DNA of 8,186 bases from SYFI01 sp046095485. GTDB taxonomy: Bacteria; Actinomycetota; Thermoleophilia; Miltoncostaeales; Miltoncostaeaceae. Below the pieces are notes generated by a model, which ran no database searches, had not been told where the DNA came from, and saw only the letters and a program-made list of their open reading frames with translations. The stretch is from the NCBI GenBank assembly GCA_046095485.1, contig JBJTJN010000096.1, positions 1 through 8,186 of the forward strand, given 5' to 3'. A program made the translations under genes and the position numbers. Positions 1 through 6,060 of the stretch are shown here, piece after piece (position 1 is the first letter of the stretch; each line of letters opens with the position of its first letter).

Positions 1-443
1 GTCTCCGACAGCGCGTTGACCACCGACACGCCCACGCCGTGCAGGCCGCCGGACACCTTGTAGCCCTCGCCGCCGAACTTGCCGCCGGCGTGCAGCACGG
101 TGAGCACCACCTCGAGGGCGCTCTTGCCGTCCTGGTCGGCCATCGCGGCCACGGGGATACCCCGGCCGTCGTCGGTGACCGAGCATGACCCATCGGGGTG
201 CAGCACCACACCCACGTTGTCGCAGTGGCCCGCCATGGCCTCGTCCACGGAGTTGTCCACCACCTCGTACACCAGGTGGTGCAGGCCGCGCGGGCCCGTG
301 GAACCGATGTACATGCCCGGACGCTTGCGGACGGCCTCAAGGCCCTCCAGCACGGTGATGGCGCCGGCGTCATATGCGCCGGCATCCGTGATGGCGTCGA
401 ATCCCGGTTCGGTCACCTGTCTCCTCGAGGTCGGCCGCCCCAT
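1..443 (-). CDS. gyrB: DNA gyrase subunit B, N-terminal part (runs off the left edge)
   Basis: ATPase subunit of DNA gyrase, which pairs with GyrA to introduce negative supercoils ahead of replication forks. The 147 visible residues are the start of the GHKL ATPase domain: the RKRPGMYIGS segment (39-48), the ATP-binding helix EVVDNSVDEA (60-69) with catalytic Glu60 and metal-binding Asn64, DDGRGIPV (91-98), HAGGKF (118-123), and the ATP-lid glycines GGLHGVG (132-138). The rest of the gene lies beyond base 1. The chosen ATG at 443 has a GAGGAGG about 7 bases upstream. A GTG at 416 also has a GAGGAG at good spacing and would remove a short basic extension (GRPTSRRQ), so the start is not settled. 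It lies downstream of the DUF721 terminator and probably has its own promoter. Identity is certain; only the start is in doubt. Confidence 0.97.
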   Translation of the reverse strand, partial: MGRPTSRRQVTEPGFDAITDAGAYDAGAITVLEGLEAVRKRPGMYIGSTGPRGLHHLVYEVVDNSVDEAMAGHCDNVGVVLHPDGSCSVTDDGRGIPVAAMADQDGKSALEVVLTVLHAGGKFGGEGYKVSGGLHGVGVSVVNALSE

Positions 444-524
444 GCCGCCCCTCCTCAGGGGTCGTGCCGGGCCGGCGCGGCGCGTGGGGCAGGGGTGCCC
501 TAACGCCTCGGTTTTGCAGGGAGA

Positions 525-533
525 AACCTACCA
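525..533 (-). promoter_or_regulatory. Candidate extended -10 promoter element for gyrB
   Basis: The minus strand reads TGGTAGGTT here, a TGN plus TAnnnT extended -10 shape, with no convincing -35. Transcription would start near 517, giving a gyrB leader of about 75 bases. The same TGGTAG core lies upstream of the ATPase-dnaA operon and of rpmH. It sits just after the DUF721 terminator, where a separate gyrB promoter is needed. This is pattern-based inference only. Confidence 0.35.
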
Positions 534-546
534 GCGGCCTCCACGG

Positions 547-564
547 AAAAAGCCCCCCGGGGGC
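547..564 (-). terminator. Rho-independent terminator after DUF721/dciA
   Basis: On the minus strand GCCCCCGGGGGGC is followed directly by TTTTT. The hairpin has at least five G-C pairs and a three-base loop, and starts right after the DUF721 stop codon (565-567). It would end the dnaN-recF-DUF721 transcript and separate it from gyrB. Confidence 0.7.
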
Positions 565-1026
565 CTACTGCGACGTCTTGTCACGCTCCAGCGCGCGTGC
601 TGCGGCACGCGTGACCAAGTCGCGAAGCGCGGGATCCTCGATATCGCGCGTGGCCGCCTCTGCGCGCTTCACCGTGGATGGGTCCGGCGGGGGTAGCGGA
701 TCGCGGGGCGCGGGCCCGGGATCGGCCGCCGGAAGGGCGTGGTCGGCGATCACGAACCGCAGCCCCGCCACCGCCGAGGGGTCACCGATGATCGCGGCGA
801 GGATCTCCTCCAGCTGCTCCGCGCGCGACTCGAGTTCCTGGGCCCACACGGCATCGGCACAGGCGACCGTCACCACGCCGGCCCTGCTGCGGCGTATCGG
901 GTAGGCGTGGCTCACGGTGCCCGGGCCCGTGGCCTCGGGCCAGGCGGCGCGCACCGATGCCAGCACCGAGTCGCCGGGCCTCGCGAACTTGCGCGTGGCA
1001 CGCCCGAGCAGCTCGCCCACCCCCAC
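565..1026 (-). CDS. dciA: DUF721 / DciA-family replicative helicase loader or operator
   Basis: A 153-residue protein of the DUF721 family. Characterised members (DciA) help place the replicative DnaB helicase and are widespread in bacteria lacking DnaC/DnaI. The core is residues 1-95: a GELLGRATRKFA helix, the WPEATG segment (29-34), a hydrophobic strand VVTVACAD (51-58), WAQELESRAEQLEEIL (61-76), and LRFVI (89-93), the usual DUF721 order. Then come a Pro-rich linker (98-118) and a charged C-terminal helix ending ALERDKTSQ. The GTG at 1026 was chosen because AGGAGG, which overlaps the recF stop codon, lies 12 bases upstream; another GTG at 1020 is further away. It starts 16 bases after recF and so is very likely co-transcribed with dnaN and recF. 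The family call is firm from its position between recF and gyrB and the motif; the helicase role is inherited from family knowledge. Confidence 0.88.
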   Translation of the reverse strand: MGVGELLGRATRKFARPGDSVLASVRAAWPEATGPGTVSHAYPIRRSRAGVVTVACADAVWAQELESRAEQLEEILAAIIGDPSAVAGLRFVIADHALPAADPGPAPRDPLPPPDPSTVKRAEAATRDIEDPALRDLVTRAAARALERDKTSQ

Positions 1027-1042
1027 CGGATCGCGGCGCCTC

Positions 1043-2173
1043 CTAGGCGGCAAGGAGGCCCTCCCGCACCGACAGCACACGCGCGCCCCTATCGGCGGCG
1101 GCCTGGGCCGACGCCGGGTCGGCGGTGGTGAGGATGCACTGGCCCTCCCCCACCACGGCGTCGAGCAACAGGCCGCGGCGCGTGGGGTCGAGCTCGGACA
1201 GCACGTCGTCGAGCACCAGTATGGGCAAGCCTGCCCGCTCGGCCAGATGCGCCCGGTGGGCCATGAGCATGGCCAGCACGGCCGTGCGCTGCTCGCCCTG
1301 GCTGCCCACCCGGCGAAGGTCAACGACGACGTCGCCCCGCCGCTGCCCCACGAAGACGTCGTCGCGGTGGGGGCCGGCGAGGGTCATCGCCGCGGCCACC
1401 TCGCGATCGCGTGCGGCGTCCATGCGTTCGCGCAGCGCGCTCTCCACGTCGTCGTCGGCCACATCCACCAGCGCCGCGGGGGATGGCTCGAGGGCAATCT
1501 CCCCTCCCGCGCCACCACCGAGGTCGTCGAGCCAACGCGCGAAGGGGTCGGCCAGTTGCGCCATGGCCGCCCGGCGGGCCACCACCAGGCGCGCGCCATG
1601 CTGCGCCACGGGGTCGTCCCAGGGCGTGATGGCATCCACCCCCGTGCGCCCGGCGCGCACGTTGCGAAGCGCCGCATTGCGCTGCGAGAGCGCCGCCCCA
1701 TACGCAGCGAGATCATCGGCGTATCCCGGCACCGCGGCTTCGAGAAGCCGGTCGAGGTGGCGCCTGCGCGCCGCCGGCGGCCCCTTGACGGCACGGAGTT
1801 CCTCGGGCATGAACACCAGCACGCTGCCGTCGGCCCGCCAGTCGGACAGGCTCCTCACGGGCTCGCCGTCGCGCGAGAGCCTGCGGCCCTGGCGGGGGGC
1901 GTAACCGATCTCCCGGCGCGCTGATCCCCCCGGCCCACGAAGGTCGAGCCCCACGTGCAGCGCCGGGGCGCCGGTGCGGATGGCTTCCACCTCGCGCGCG
2001 GTGCGGCACGAGACCCCGAGGCACGCCAGCACAAGGGCCTCCACCAGCGACGTCTTGCCCGCGCCGTTGGGCCCCGAGAGCACGATGCCGCCCTCCGGCA
2101 GGTCCACCGACGCCCGCGACCACGAGCGGACGTCGGAGACGTCGAGCCGCGTGGCTACCCAGGCGCCGGGCAT
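1043..2173 (-). CDS. recF: DNA replication and repair protein RecF
   Basis: A 376-residue SMC/ABC-like ATPase that acts with RecO and RecR to load RecA at single-strand gaps and stalled forks. The motifs appear in family order: Walker A GPNGAGKTS (34-42), AGPHRDD (266-272), the ABC signature SQGEQR (291-296), and Walker B with D-loop PILVLDDVLSELD (317-329). The length is normal for the family and the frame is intact. The ATG at 2173 lies 7 bases past the dnaN stop (2181-2183) and has no clear Shine-Dalgarno sequence, so translation probably depends on ribosomes finishing dnaN. DUF721 follows 16 bases later. The ends of the reading frame agree with this start, and no better start codon is near. 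Confidence 0.97.
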   Translation of the reverse strand: MPGAWVATRLDVSDVRSWSRASVDLPEGGIVLSGPNGAGKTSLVEALVLACLGVSCRTAREVEAIRTGAPALHVGLDLRGPGGSARREIGYAPRQGRRLSRDGEPVRSLSDWRADGSVLVFMPEELRAVKGPPAARRRHLDRLLEAAVPGYADDLAAYGAALSQRNAALRNVRAGRTGVDAITPWDDPVAQHGARLVVARRAAMAQLADPFARWLDDLGGGAGGEIALEPSPAALVDVADDDVESALRERMDAARDREVAAAMTLAGPHRDDVFVGQRRGDVVVDLRRVGSQGEQRTAVLAMLMAHRAHLAERAGLPILVLDDVLSELDPTRRGLLLDAVVGEGQCILTTADPASAQAAADRGARVLSVREGLLAA

Positions 2174-2180
2174 GTGGGCG

Positions 2181-3284
2181 CTAGCTCGGCAGGCGGATCG
2201 GCATGAGGAGGTATCGGTAGTCGTCCCCCTCGCCGCGCAGCAGGCCGGGCCTCAGCGGGCTGATGAGCCCGAGCCGCACCTCGTCGCCATCAAGCCCGTC
2301 CACGCCCTCGCGCAGGAAGTCGGCGTTGAACCCGATCTCCATCGGCTCGCCGGCGTACGGTGCGGGCATCGACTCACGGCCCTCGCCCACCTGGTCGCTC
2401 ACGGTGGCCACCGTCAGTTGCCCCTGCTCGAACGACAGCCGCAGCGGCGAGGTGCGCTGGGCCAGCACGCCGATGCGCGTGAGCACCGCGAGGAACTCCA
2501 TGCGATCGAGCCGGACCTCCTGCTCGAACTCCGCGGGGATGAGCTGCCGGTAGTCGGGGAACTGGCCATCGATGAGGCGGGTGGTCATCCTCACGCCGGC
2601 GCAGCGGATGGTGGCCTGGGAGTCGGTGAGGGCGATCTCCACATCTCCCTCCTTCGCCTGTGCTGCCAGGCGCGCTGCCTCGGCCACGGCGCGCGCGGGC
2701 ACGATGGCCTCTTGCGGCTCGGCGGGCGGGGAGTCGAGGGGCACGGTGCGCACGGCCAGGCGGTAGCTGTCGGTGGCGGCCATGGTGAGGCCGTCCGGGC
2801 CGATGCGCACCAGCACGCCGGTGAGCACCGGTCGCGTCTCGTCGCGTGAGGCCGCTCGCACCACGCGCTCGGCTGCGGCGATGAACCTCTCGGCGGGGAT
2901 GGCGATGCCCACGCCACCGTCGGGCGGCAGTTCGGGGTACTCGCCGGCCTGGTGGCAGTTCAAGCTGAACGACGAGCCGCCGCCCGACACCTGCACCTGG
3001 CCTTCGTTCTCGTTGTGCACCAGCGACACCGGGCCCGGGGCCATGCTCCTCACGAGGTCCGCCGCCAGACGCGGGAGCACCACCGATCCGTGCTCCTCCA
3101 CGCCGGCGTCTTCGAGCGGTACCCGCACCGACACCTCCATGTCGGTGGCGGCGAGCTCCACCACGCCCTCCTCCGCGCGGAGCAGCACGTTGGCGAGGAC
3201 GGGGATCGTTCCCTTGCTCGATGCGGCCCGGGACGCAAGCGCCAGCCGGGAGGCGAGTTCATCTCGAGGGCAGGTCAGGCGCAC
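2181..3284 (-). CDS. dnaN: DNA polymerase III beta subunit (sliding clamp)
   Basis: A 367-residue clamp that forms a dimeric ring around DNA and tethers the replicative polymerase and repair proteins. It has the three-domain length of the family. Recognisable parts are the N-terminal VRLTCPRDELASRLAL and TIPVLANVLL (27-36), ATDMEVSVRV (46-55), the domain-2 segment RPVLTGVLV (151-159) with ATDSYRLAV (170-178), GFNADFLREGV (318-328), and the C-terminal YLLMPIRLP typical of clamps. The GTG at 3284 was chosen by alignment with the usual clamp N-terminus. A TTG at 3347 opens the frame 21 codons earlier, but the extra residues are not clamp-like and run into the origin region. No Shine-Dalgarno sequence is visible. 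A TACGCT 6 bases upstream of the GTG could make this a leaderless message. It heads the dnaN-recF-DUF721 operon. Confidence 0.97.
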   Translation of the reverse strand: MRLTCPRDELASRLALASRAASSKGTIPVLANVLLRAEEGVVELAATDMEVSVRVPLEDAGVEEHGSVVLPRLAADLVRSMAPGPVSLVHNENEGQVQVSGGGSSFSLNCHQAGEYPELPPDGGVGIAIPAERFIAAAERVVRAASRDETRPVLTGVLVRIGPDGLTMAATDSYRLAVRTVPLDSPPAEPQEAIVPARAVAEAARLAAQAKEGDVEIALTDSQATIRCAGVRMTTRLIDGQFPDYRQLIPAEFEQEVRLDRMEFLAVLTRIGVLAQRTSPLRLSFEQGQLTVATVSDQVGEGRESMPAPYAGEPMEIGFNADFLREGVDGLDGDEVRLGLISPLRPGLLRGEGDDYRYLLMPIRLPS

Positions 3285-3290
3285 GGCGGC

Positions 3291-3296
3291 AGCGTA
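3291..3296 (-). promoter_or_regulatory. Candidate -10 element giving a leaderless dnaN transcript
   Basis: The minus strand reads TGGG then TACGCT, followed by six bases and the dnaN GTG. A transcript starting the usual 6-7 bases past this hexamer would begin at or next to the start codon, which fits the absence of a ribosome binding site. No good -35 is visible. The distance is suggestive but the hexamer is weak. Confidence 0.3.
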
Positions 3297-3345
3297 CCCA
3301 CCCCGCAGACACGCAGGCCCCGGAGCGAACCGCCCACAAGGCGAC

Positions 3346-3370
3346 AATGAAGTGAAGGAATAAGAGGAAG
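3346..3370. other. Candidate DNA unwinding element (A/G-rich, low GC)
   Basis: These 25 bases contain 9 G, no C, and otherwise A and T on the plus strand, about 36% GC in a roughly 70% GC window. They lie on the dnaN side of the DnaA boxes, where unwinding starts in Bacillus-type origins. The purine-rich strand vaguely resembles DnaA-trio elements, but the triplets do not match well. Melting here is inference from composition and position. Confidence 0.4.
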
Positions 3371-3371
3371 T

Positions 3372-3390
3372 GTCATAGACACCGTCATAG
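3372..3390 (+). repeat. Pair of GTCATAG direct repeats
   Basis: GTCATAG occurs at 3372-3378 and again at 3384-3390, a 12-base period, between the low-GC patch and the first DnaA box. The first copy also lies within TGTCATAGACA, a small inverted repeat (TGTC/GACA). It could be an origin-protein site or part of the unwinding region. The repeats are exact, but short enough that chance cannot be excluded. Confidence 0.4.
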
Positions 3391-3417
3391 GGCCTGTGGA
3401 ACCCGGGGATACGAGCA

Positions 3418-3435
3418 TGTTATGGCCGCGTAACA
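3418..3435. repeat. Inverted repeat TGTTA/TAACA in the origin interval
   Basis: Arms of 5 bases (3418-3422 and 3431-3435) are separated by 8 bases. There is no T-run on either side, so it is not a terminator. It may be a dimeric-protein site within the origin, or chance. Confidence 0.3.
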
Positions 3436-3572
3436 GCACCTTTTCGCCCTGTGGAGTACCTGTGGGCAGCCGGGGATAAGGCGGGTATCCACCAACAGCC
3501 ATCCACAGCACGAAAACCCCGTGGCCACGGCCCTCTGGAGGGGTGGGGAGGGACCACCCACCCACCAACAGG

Positions 3573-3581
3573 TTTTCCACA
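3573..3581 (+). promoter_or_regulatory. DnaA box TTTTCCACA (8/9), best box in the dnaA-dnaN interval
   Basis: It differs from TTATCCACA at one position and keeps the TCCACA core contacted by DnaA domain IV. The other boxes in this interval match at 6 or 7 of 9 positions. Confidence 0.6.
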
Positions 3582-3628
3582 GCCCATCCCCAGAAGAGCC
3601 GCGCGATCTCCACACGGGGCCAACCATG

Positions 3629-3647
3629 AAAAAACCGCAGCACGCGG
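3629..3647 (-). terminator. Weak terminator-like hairpin downstream of dnaA
   Basis: On the minus strand CCGC-GTGCT-GCGG is followed by TTTTTT. The stem is only four G-C pairs but the T-run is a clean six. It lies about 85 bases past the dnaA stop and could end the ATPase-dnaA transcript before it crosses most of the origin boxes. The short stem keeps confidence moderate. Confidence 0.4.
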
Positions 3648-3730
3648 GCGAAAGGGTGCGACTGGGCCGACGCAGTGGCTCCCACGCGCCCCCCGGCACC
3701 CCCCGCAGGCTCGCAACCGGGCCGGTGCCC

Positions 3731-5158
3731 TTAGCCCTGGGTGTTGGAGCGGCCCCCGGCGGCCCCGGTGAGTGATGTCGTTAGGGCCTGCACGGCCTCG
3801 TACACCTCTCCGCCGTCGGCGAGGAGCTTGGTCACCTTCTGCACCGCGTAGATGACGGTGGTGTGATCACGCCCACCGAACGCGCGGCCGATGGTGGGCA
3901 GCGAGGCGTCGGTGAGCTCCCGCGACAGGTACATGGCCACCTGGCGCGGAATCACGATGCGCTTGGTGCGCTTCTCACCCACCAACTCGTCGATGCTGAT
4001 GCCGTAATGGCGCGCGACGGCCTCCTGGATGAGGTCGATGCGCATCTCGCCACCGGGGCCGCCCGGGAAGAGGTCGGTGAGCACTTCCTGGGCGAGGTCC
4101 ACGGTGACGGGCCGGCCCGAGATGGATGAGTGGGCCACCACGCGGATGAGGGCGCCCTCGAGTTGGCGCACGTTGGTGGACACCCGGGCGGCGATGAACG
4201 ACAGCACCTCGGGGTCGCGTATCTGGTAGCCGTCGGTCTGTACCCGCTTGCGCAGGATGGCGATGCGCAGCTCCAGGTCGGGGGGCTGGACGTCCGTGAT
4301 GAGGCCCATCTCGAAGCGCGAGCGCAGCCGGTCCTCGAGGGTCTTGATGGCGCTCGGGGGACGGTCGCTCGAGATGACGATCTGCTTGCCGTGCTCGTGC
4401 AGCGCGTTGAAGGTGTGGAAGAACTCCTCCTGCGTCTGCTCGCGACCCTCCAGCATCTGGATGTCGTCGATGAGGAGGATGTCCGTGCTGCGGTAGCGGT
4501 CCTTGAACGACCTGATGCCGCCGTCACGCAGGGCGTTGATGAACTCGTTGGTGAACGTCTCCACTGACACGTAGCGCACTGAAAGACCCGGGTGGTTCTC
4601 GGCCACGTAGTGGCCGATGGCTTGCAGCAGGTGGGTCTTGCCCAGGCCCACGCCGCCGTAGATGAAGAGCGGGTTGTATGCACGTGCCGGGGTCTCGGCC
4701 ACCGCCAGGGCCGCGGCGTGGGCGAAGCGGTTACTCGGCCCCACCACGAGGGCCTCGAAGGTGAAACGTCCCTGCAAGCGCGAGGAAATCTCGCTCTGCG
4801 TGGGAGGAGCGACCGGCTCCGGCCGGGGGGCGGGCTCGGCCGCCGTCGCGGCGGCGGGGATGCCCGCCGGCAGGTCCACCGGAGCCACCACCTCGACGTT
4901 CACCGCGACGTCGTGGCCCAGCACCTCGAAGAGGGCGTCGCGCACCAGGGAGTCGTAGCGCTGCACGATCCACCCCCGCGCGAACTCGGTCTCCACCCCG
5001 ATGCGGAAGCGACCATCCTCCAGGCCCAGCGCACGCGCTCGCTCAAAAGTGAGGCTGTAGGTGGCGCTGTTCAGCGCCCCCCGAAGGCGATCGAGCACCT
5101 GCTGCCAGATGGCGGCGAGGCGCTCCTCGTCCTGGATGATCGGACCTGATGAGCTCAT
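3731..5158 (-). CDS. dnaA: Chromosomal replication initiator DnaA
   Basis: A 475-residue AAA+ initiator that binds DnaA boxes, opens oriC and recruits the helicase. Domain I is about 1-92. The domain II linker is short and Ala/Pro-rich (93-122), unlike the long linkers of Streptomyces. Domain III has RFTFEALVVGPSNRFA (131-146), Walker A GGVGLGKTH (168-176), Walker B ILLIDDIQ (227-234), sensor 1 VISSDRPP (261-268), the arginine-finger segment RLRSRFEMGL (277-286), and sensor 2 NVRQLEGAL (329-337). Domain IV carries the basic loop EKRTKR (395-400) and the signature GGRDHTTVIYA (428-438). All key residues are present. The ATG at 5158 lies 3 bases after the stop of the GHKL ATPase gene and has no evident Shine-Dalgarno sequence, so translation is likely coupled to that gene and its promoter lies further upstream. 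Confidence 0.98.
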   Translation of the reverse strand: MSSSGPIIQDEERLAAIWQQVLDRLRGALNSATYSLTFERARALGLEDGRFRIGVETEFARGWIVQRYDSLVRDALFEVLGHDVAVNVEVVAPVDLPAGIPAAATAAEPAPRPEPVAPPTQSEISSRLQGRFTFEALVVGPSNRFAHAAALAVAETPARAYNPLFIYGGVGLGKTHLLQAIGHYVAENHPGLSVRYVSVETFTNEFINALRDGGIRSFKDRYRSTDILLIDDIQMLEGREQTQEEFFHTFNALHEHGKQIVISSDRPPSAIKTLEDRLRSRFEMGLITDVQPPDLELRIAILRKRVQTDGYQIRDPEVLSFIAARVSTNVRQLEGALIRVVAHSSISGRPVTVDLAQEVLTDLFPGGPGGEMRIDLIQEAVARHYGISIDELVGEKRTKRIVIPRQVAMYLSRELTDASLPTIGRAFGGRDHTTVIYAVQKVTKLLADGGEVYEAVQALTTSLTGAAGGRSNTQG

Positions 5159-5161
5159 GGA

Positions 5162-5890
5162 CTAGACGAGGGTGGCGACGATCGCCGCGCCGCGCTCGGT
5201 GAGCACGCGCCCGCCATCGGCGAAGCGCACGACTAGGCCGCGGTGCTCGAGCATCACGAGCTCACGGCCGACCTCGCCGAGCGGCAGGCCGAGCTCACGC
5301 GCCATGGTCTCGGGGTGGGCGGGTGCCATCTCCAGCAGCAGCGCGAGCAGGCTGCGCTGCACGTCGTTCGGCTGCCCGGGCTCGCCGGCCGGCTCGGGCG
5401 CAGGCGGCGCGTCGACCGTGATGGTCACCACGGTACCGCCACCGAGGTTCTCCTCGATTTCGAGTAACCCGCCCTCGGCGGCCACGAGGCCCGAAGCCAG
5501 CGCCAGGCCCGACCCGCAGCCGCGCACCACGGCGCGGATGGATTCGTCGGCGCTGGTGTAGCCCGGCTCCATGGCGCGACGCGGGTCGTTGATGCCTGGT
5601 CCGCGGTCGGACACCCGCACGGTGCGCCCGCCGTCCAGCACGGTGACGAGGGCATCGCGGAAGTCGGCGTGGATGAGGTTCTCGACCACTTCGCGGAGCG
5701 CGAGGGGCGGCACCGACGACTCCTGCGCCACGATCGAGAACGCCGACTCGATCACCGCGGCCGGCGTGATATCGCGGATCTCCGTGATCGCCGGCGGCTC
5801 GAGCGCCGCGCGGTGCACGGCGATGCGCACCACGTACATGGCGCCCGGGACGTGCAGGGCCGCAAGGCTGTCGGGAAGTTCCGTGCTCAT
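5162..5890 (-). CDS. GHKL ATPase fused to a probable winged helix, first gene of the dnaA operon
   Basis: A 242-residue protein I cannot tie to a named family. Residues 60-160 form a GHKL (HATPase_c) domain: helix REVVENLIHAD (66-76) with Glu67 and Asn71 spaced as the catalytic Glu and metal-binding Asn of GyrB, DRGPGI (95-100), a glycine-rich lid GCGSGLALASG (124-134), and a closing strand GGTVVTITVD (151-160). A Pro/Ala/Glu linker (161-174) leads to a C-terminal region (177-242) that reads like a winged helix: helix pair MARELGLPLGEVGRELVMLE, then VRFADGGRVL as the wing. No transmembrane segment, signal peptide or sensor domain is seen, so it should be cytosolic. The ATG at 5890 is chosen; an upstream TTG at 5953 lies inside a DnaA box. 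It ends 3 bases before dnaA, so the two are surely co-transcribed. It could regulate or sense replication initiation, or be an anti-sigma-like switch; the function is unknown. Confidence 0.85.
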   Translation of the reverse strand: MSTELPDSLAALHVPGAMYVVRIAVHRAALEPPAITEIRDITPAAVIESAFSIVAQESSVPPLALREVVENLIHADFRDALVTVLDGGRTVRVSDRGPGINDPRRAMEPGYTSADESIRAVVRGCGSGLALASGLVAAEGGLLEIEENLGGGTVVTITVDAPPAPEPAGEPGQPNDVQRSLLALLLEMAPAHPETMARELGLPLGEVGRELVMLEHRGLVVRFADGGRVLTERGAAIVATLV

Positions 5891-5901
5891 TCGGGTGCGG
5901 C

Positions 5902-5910
5902 ACGCTACCA
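5902..5910 (-). promoter_or_regulatory. Candidate extended -10 promoter of the ATPase-dnaA operon
   Basis: The minus strand reads TGGTAGCGT, a TGN-TAnnnT extended -10. Its last base is 11 bases from the ATG at 5890, so transcription would start only 4-5 bases before the start codon. That nearly leaderless arrangement fits the lack of a Shine-Dalgarno sequence. A DnaA box at 5945-5953 lies about 50 bases upstream of the predicted start, placed for autoregulation. No convincing -35 is seen. Confidence 0.4.
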
Positions 5911-5944
5911 ACGGCGAATGGCCGGAAACGTCCCTGAGGCACCC

Positions 5945-5953
5945 TGTGGACAA
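5945..5953 (-). promoter_or_regulatory. DnaA box TTGTCCACA upstream of the ATPase-dnaA operon
   Basis: The minus strand reads TTGTCCACA, 8/9 to the E. coli consensus and identical to the preferred Streptomyces box. It lies in the promoter region of the operon encoding DnaA, so autoregulation is likely. Confidence 0.7.
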
Positions 5954-6048
5954 GCGGGGAACGTATGAGCGGGAAAAACCGTGCCCTCACCCGCACTTGC
6001 ACACGAAAGCATGCACAATCAAACGCCTTTGAGCAGGGAAAACACGAG

Positions 6049-6057
6049 TTATCCACA
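6049..6057 (+). promoter_or_regulatory. Perfect DnaA box TTATCCACA
   Basis: An exact 9/9 match to the consensus, the only one noticed in the window. A second box-like site starts 12 bases further on. It lies at the edge of the AT-rich part of the divergent interval. Confidence 0.85.
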
Positions 6058-6060
6058 GGC

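Larger units (their letters stand above)
3285..3730. other. Gene-free dnaA-dnaN interval, probable oriC with degenerate DnaA boxes
   Basis: This 446-base stretch between the dnaA stop and the dnaN start has no credible gene. It holds DnaA-box-like nonamers (consensus TTATCCACA). On the minus strand: 3395-3403 (6/9), 3450-3458 (7/9) and 3471-3479 (7/9). On the plus strand: 3485-3493 (7/9), 3499-3507 (7/9), 3573-3581 (TTTTCCACA, 8/9) and 3606-3614 (7/9). Box orientation flips once, between 3479 and 3485. A low-GC patch lies on the dnaN side (3346-3370), and a weak terminator-like hairpin is at 3629-3647. In many Actinobacteria and Bacillota oriC lies exactly here. The box cluster is seen directly; its function as the origin is inferred from position and family knowledge. 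The competing candidate is the interval upstream of the dnaA operon. Confidence 0.65.

Noticed and set aside
1027..1323. Upstream part of the DUF721 open frame, which would extend the protein by about 99 residues into recF
   Set aside because: The extension is an Arg/Pro/Cys-rich shadow of recF. The DUF721 homology starts after the recF stop, where a GTG with AGGAGG upstream is available.
79..1924. Long plus-strand open frames across gyrB, DUF721 and recF (up to 335 codons)
   Set aside because: They lie opposite genes with clear motifs, are rich in Arg, Ala, Pro and His as expected of antisense frames in high-GC DNA, and show no recognisable domain.
3285..3347. Longer dnaN from a TTG at 3347
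   Set aside because: The additional 21 residues (including Cys, Gly and Pro) do not match clamp N-termini, while the GTG at 3284 gives the standard start and length.
3708..3730. ACCGGGCCGGT palindrome beyond the dnaA stop as a terminator
   Set aside because: There is no T-run on the minus strand after it. It is a short GC palindrome of the kind expected by chance in this composition.
3420..3775. Small open frames on both strands within the dnaA-dnaN interval
   Set aside because: They have low-complexity, Trp/Pro/Gly-rich translations, no ribosome binding site, and overlap the DnaA boxes. The interval is better explained as an origin.
5891..5953. Longer form of the GHKL ATPase from a TTG at 5953
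   Set aside because: The TTG lies inside a DnaA box and the additional residues cover the promoter candidate. The ATG at 5890 is preferable.
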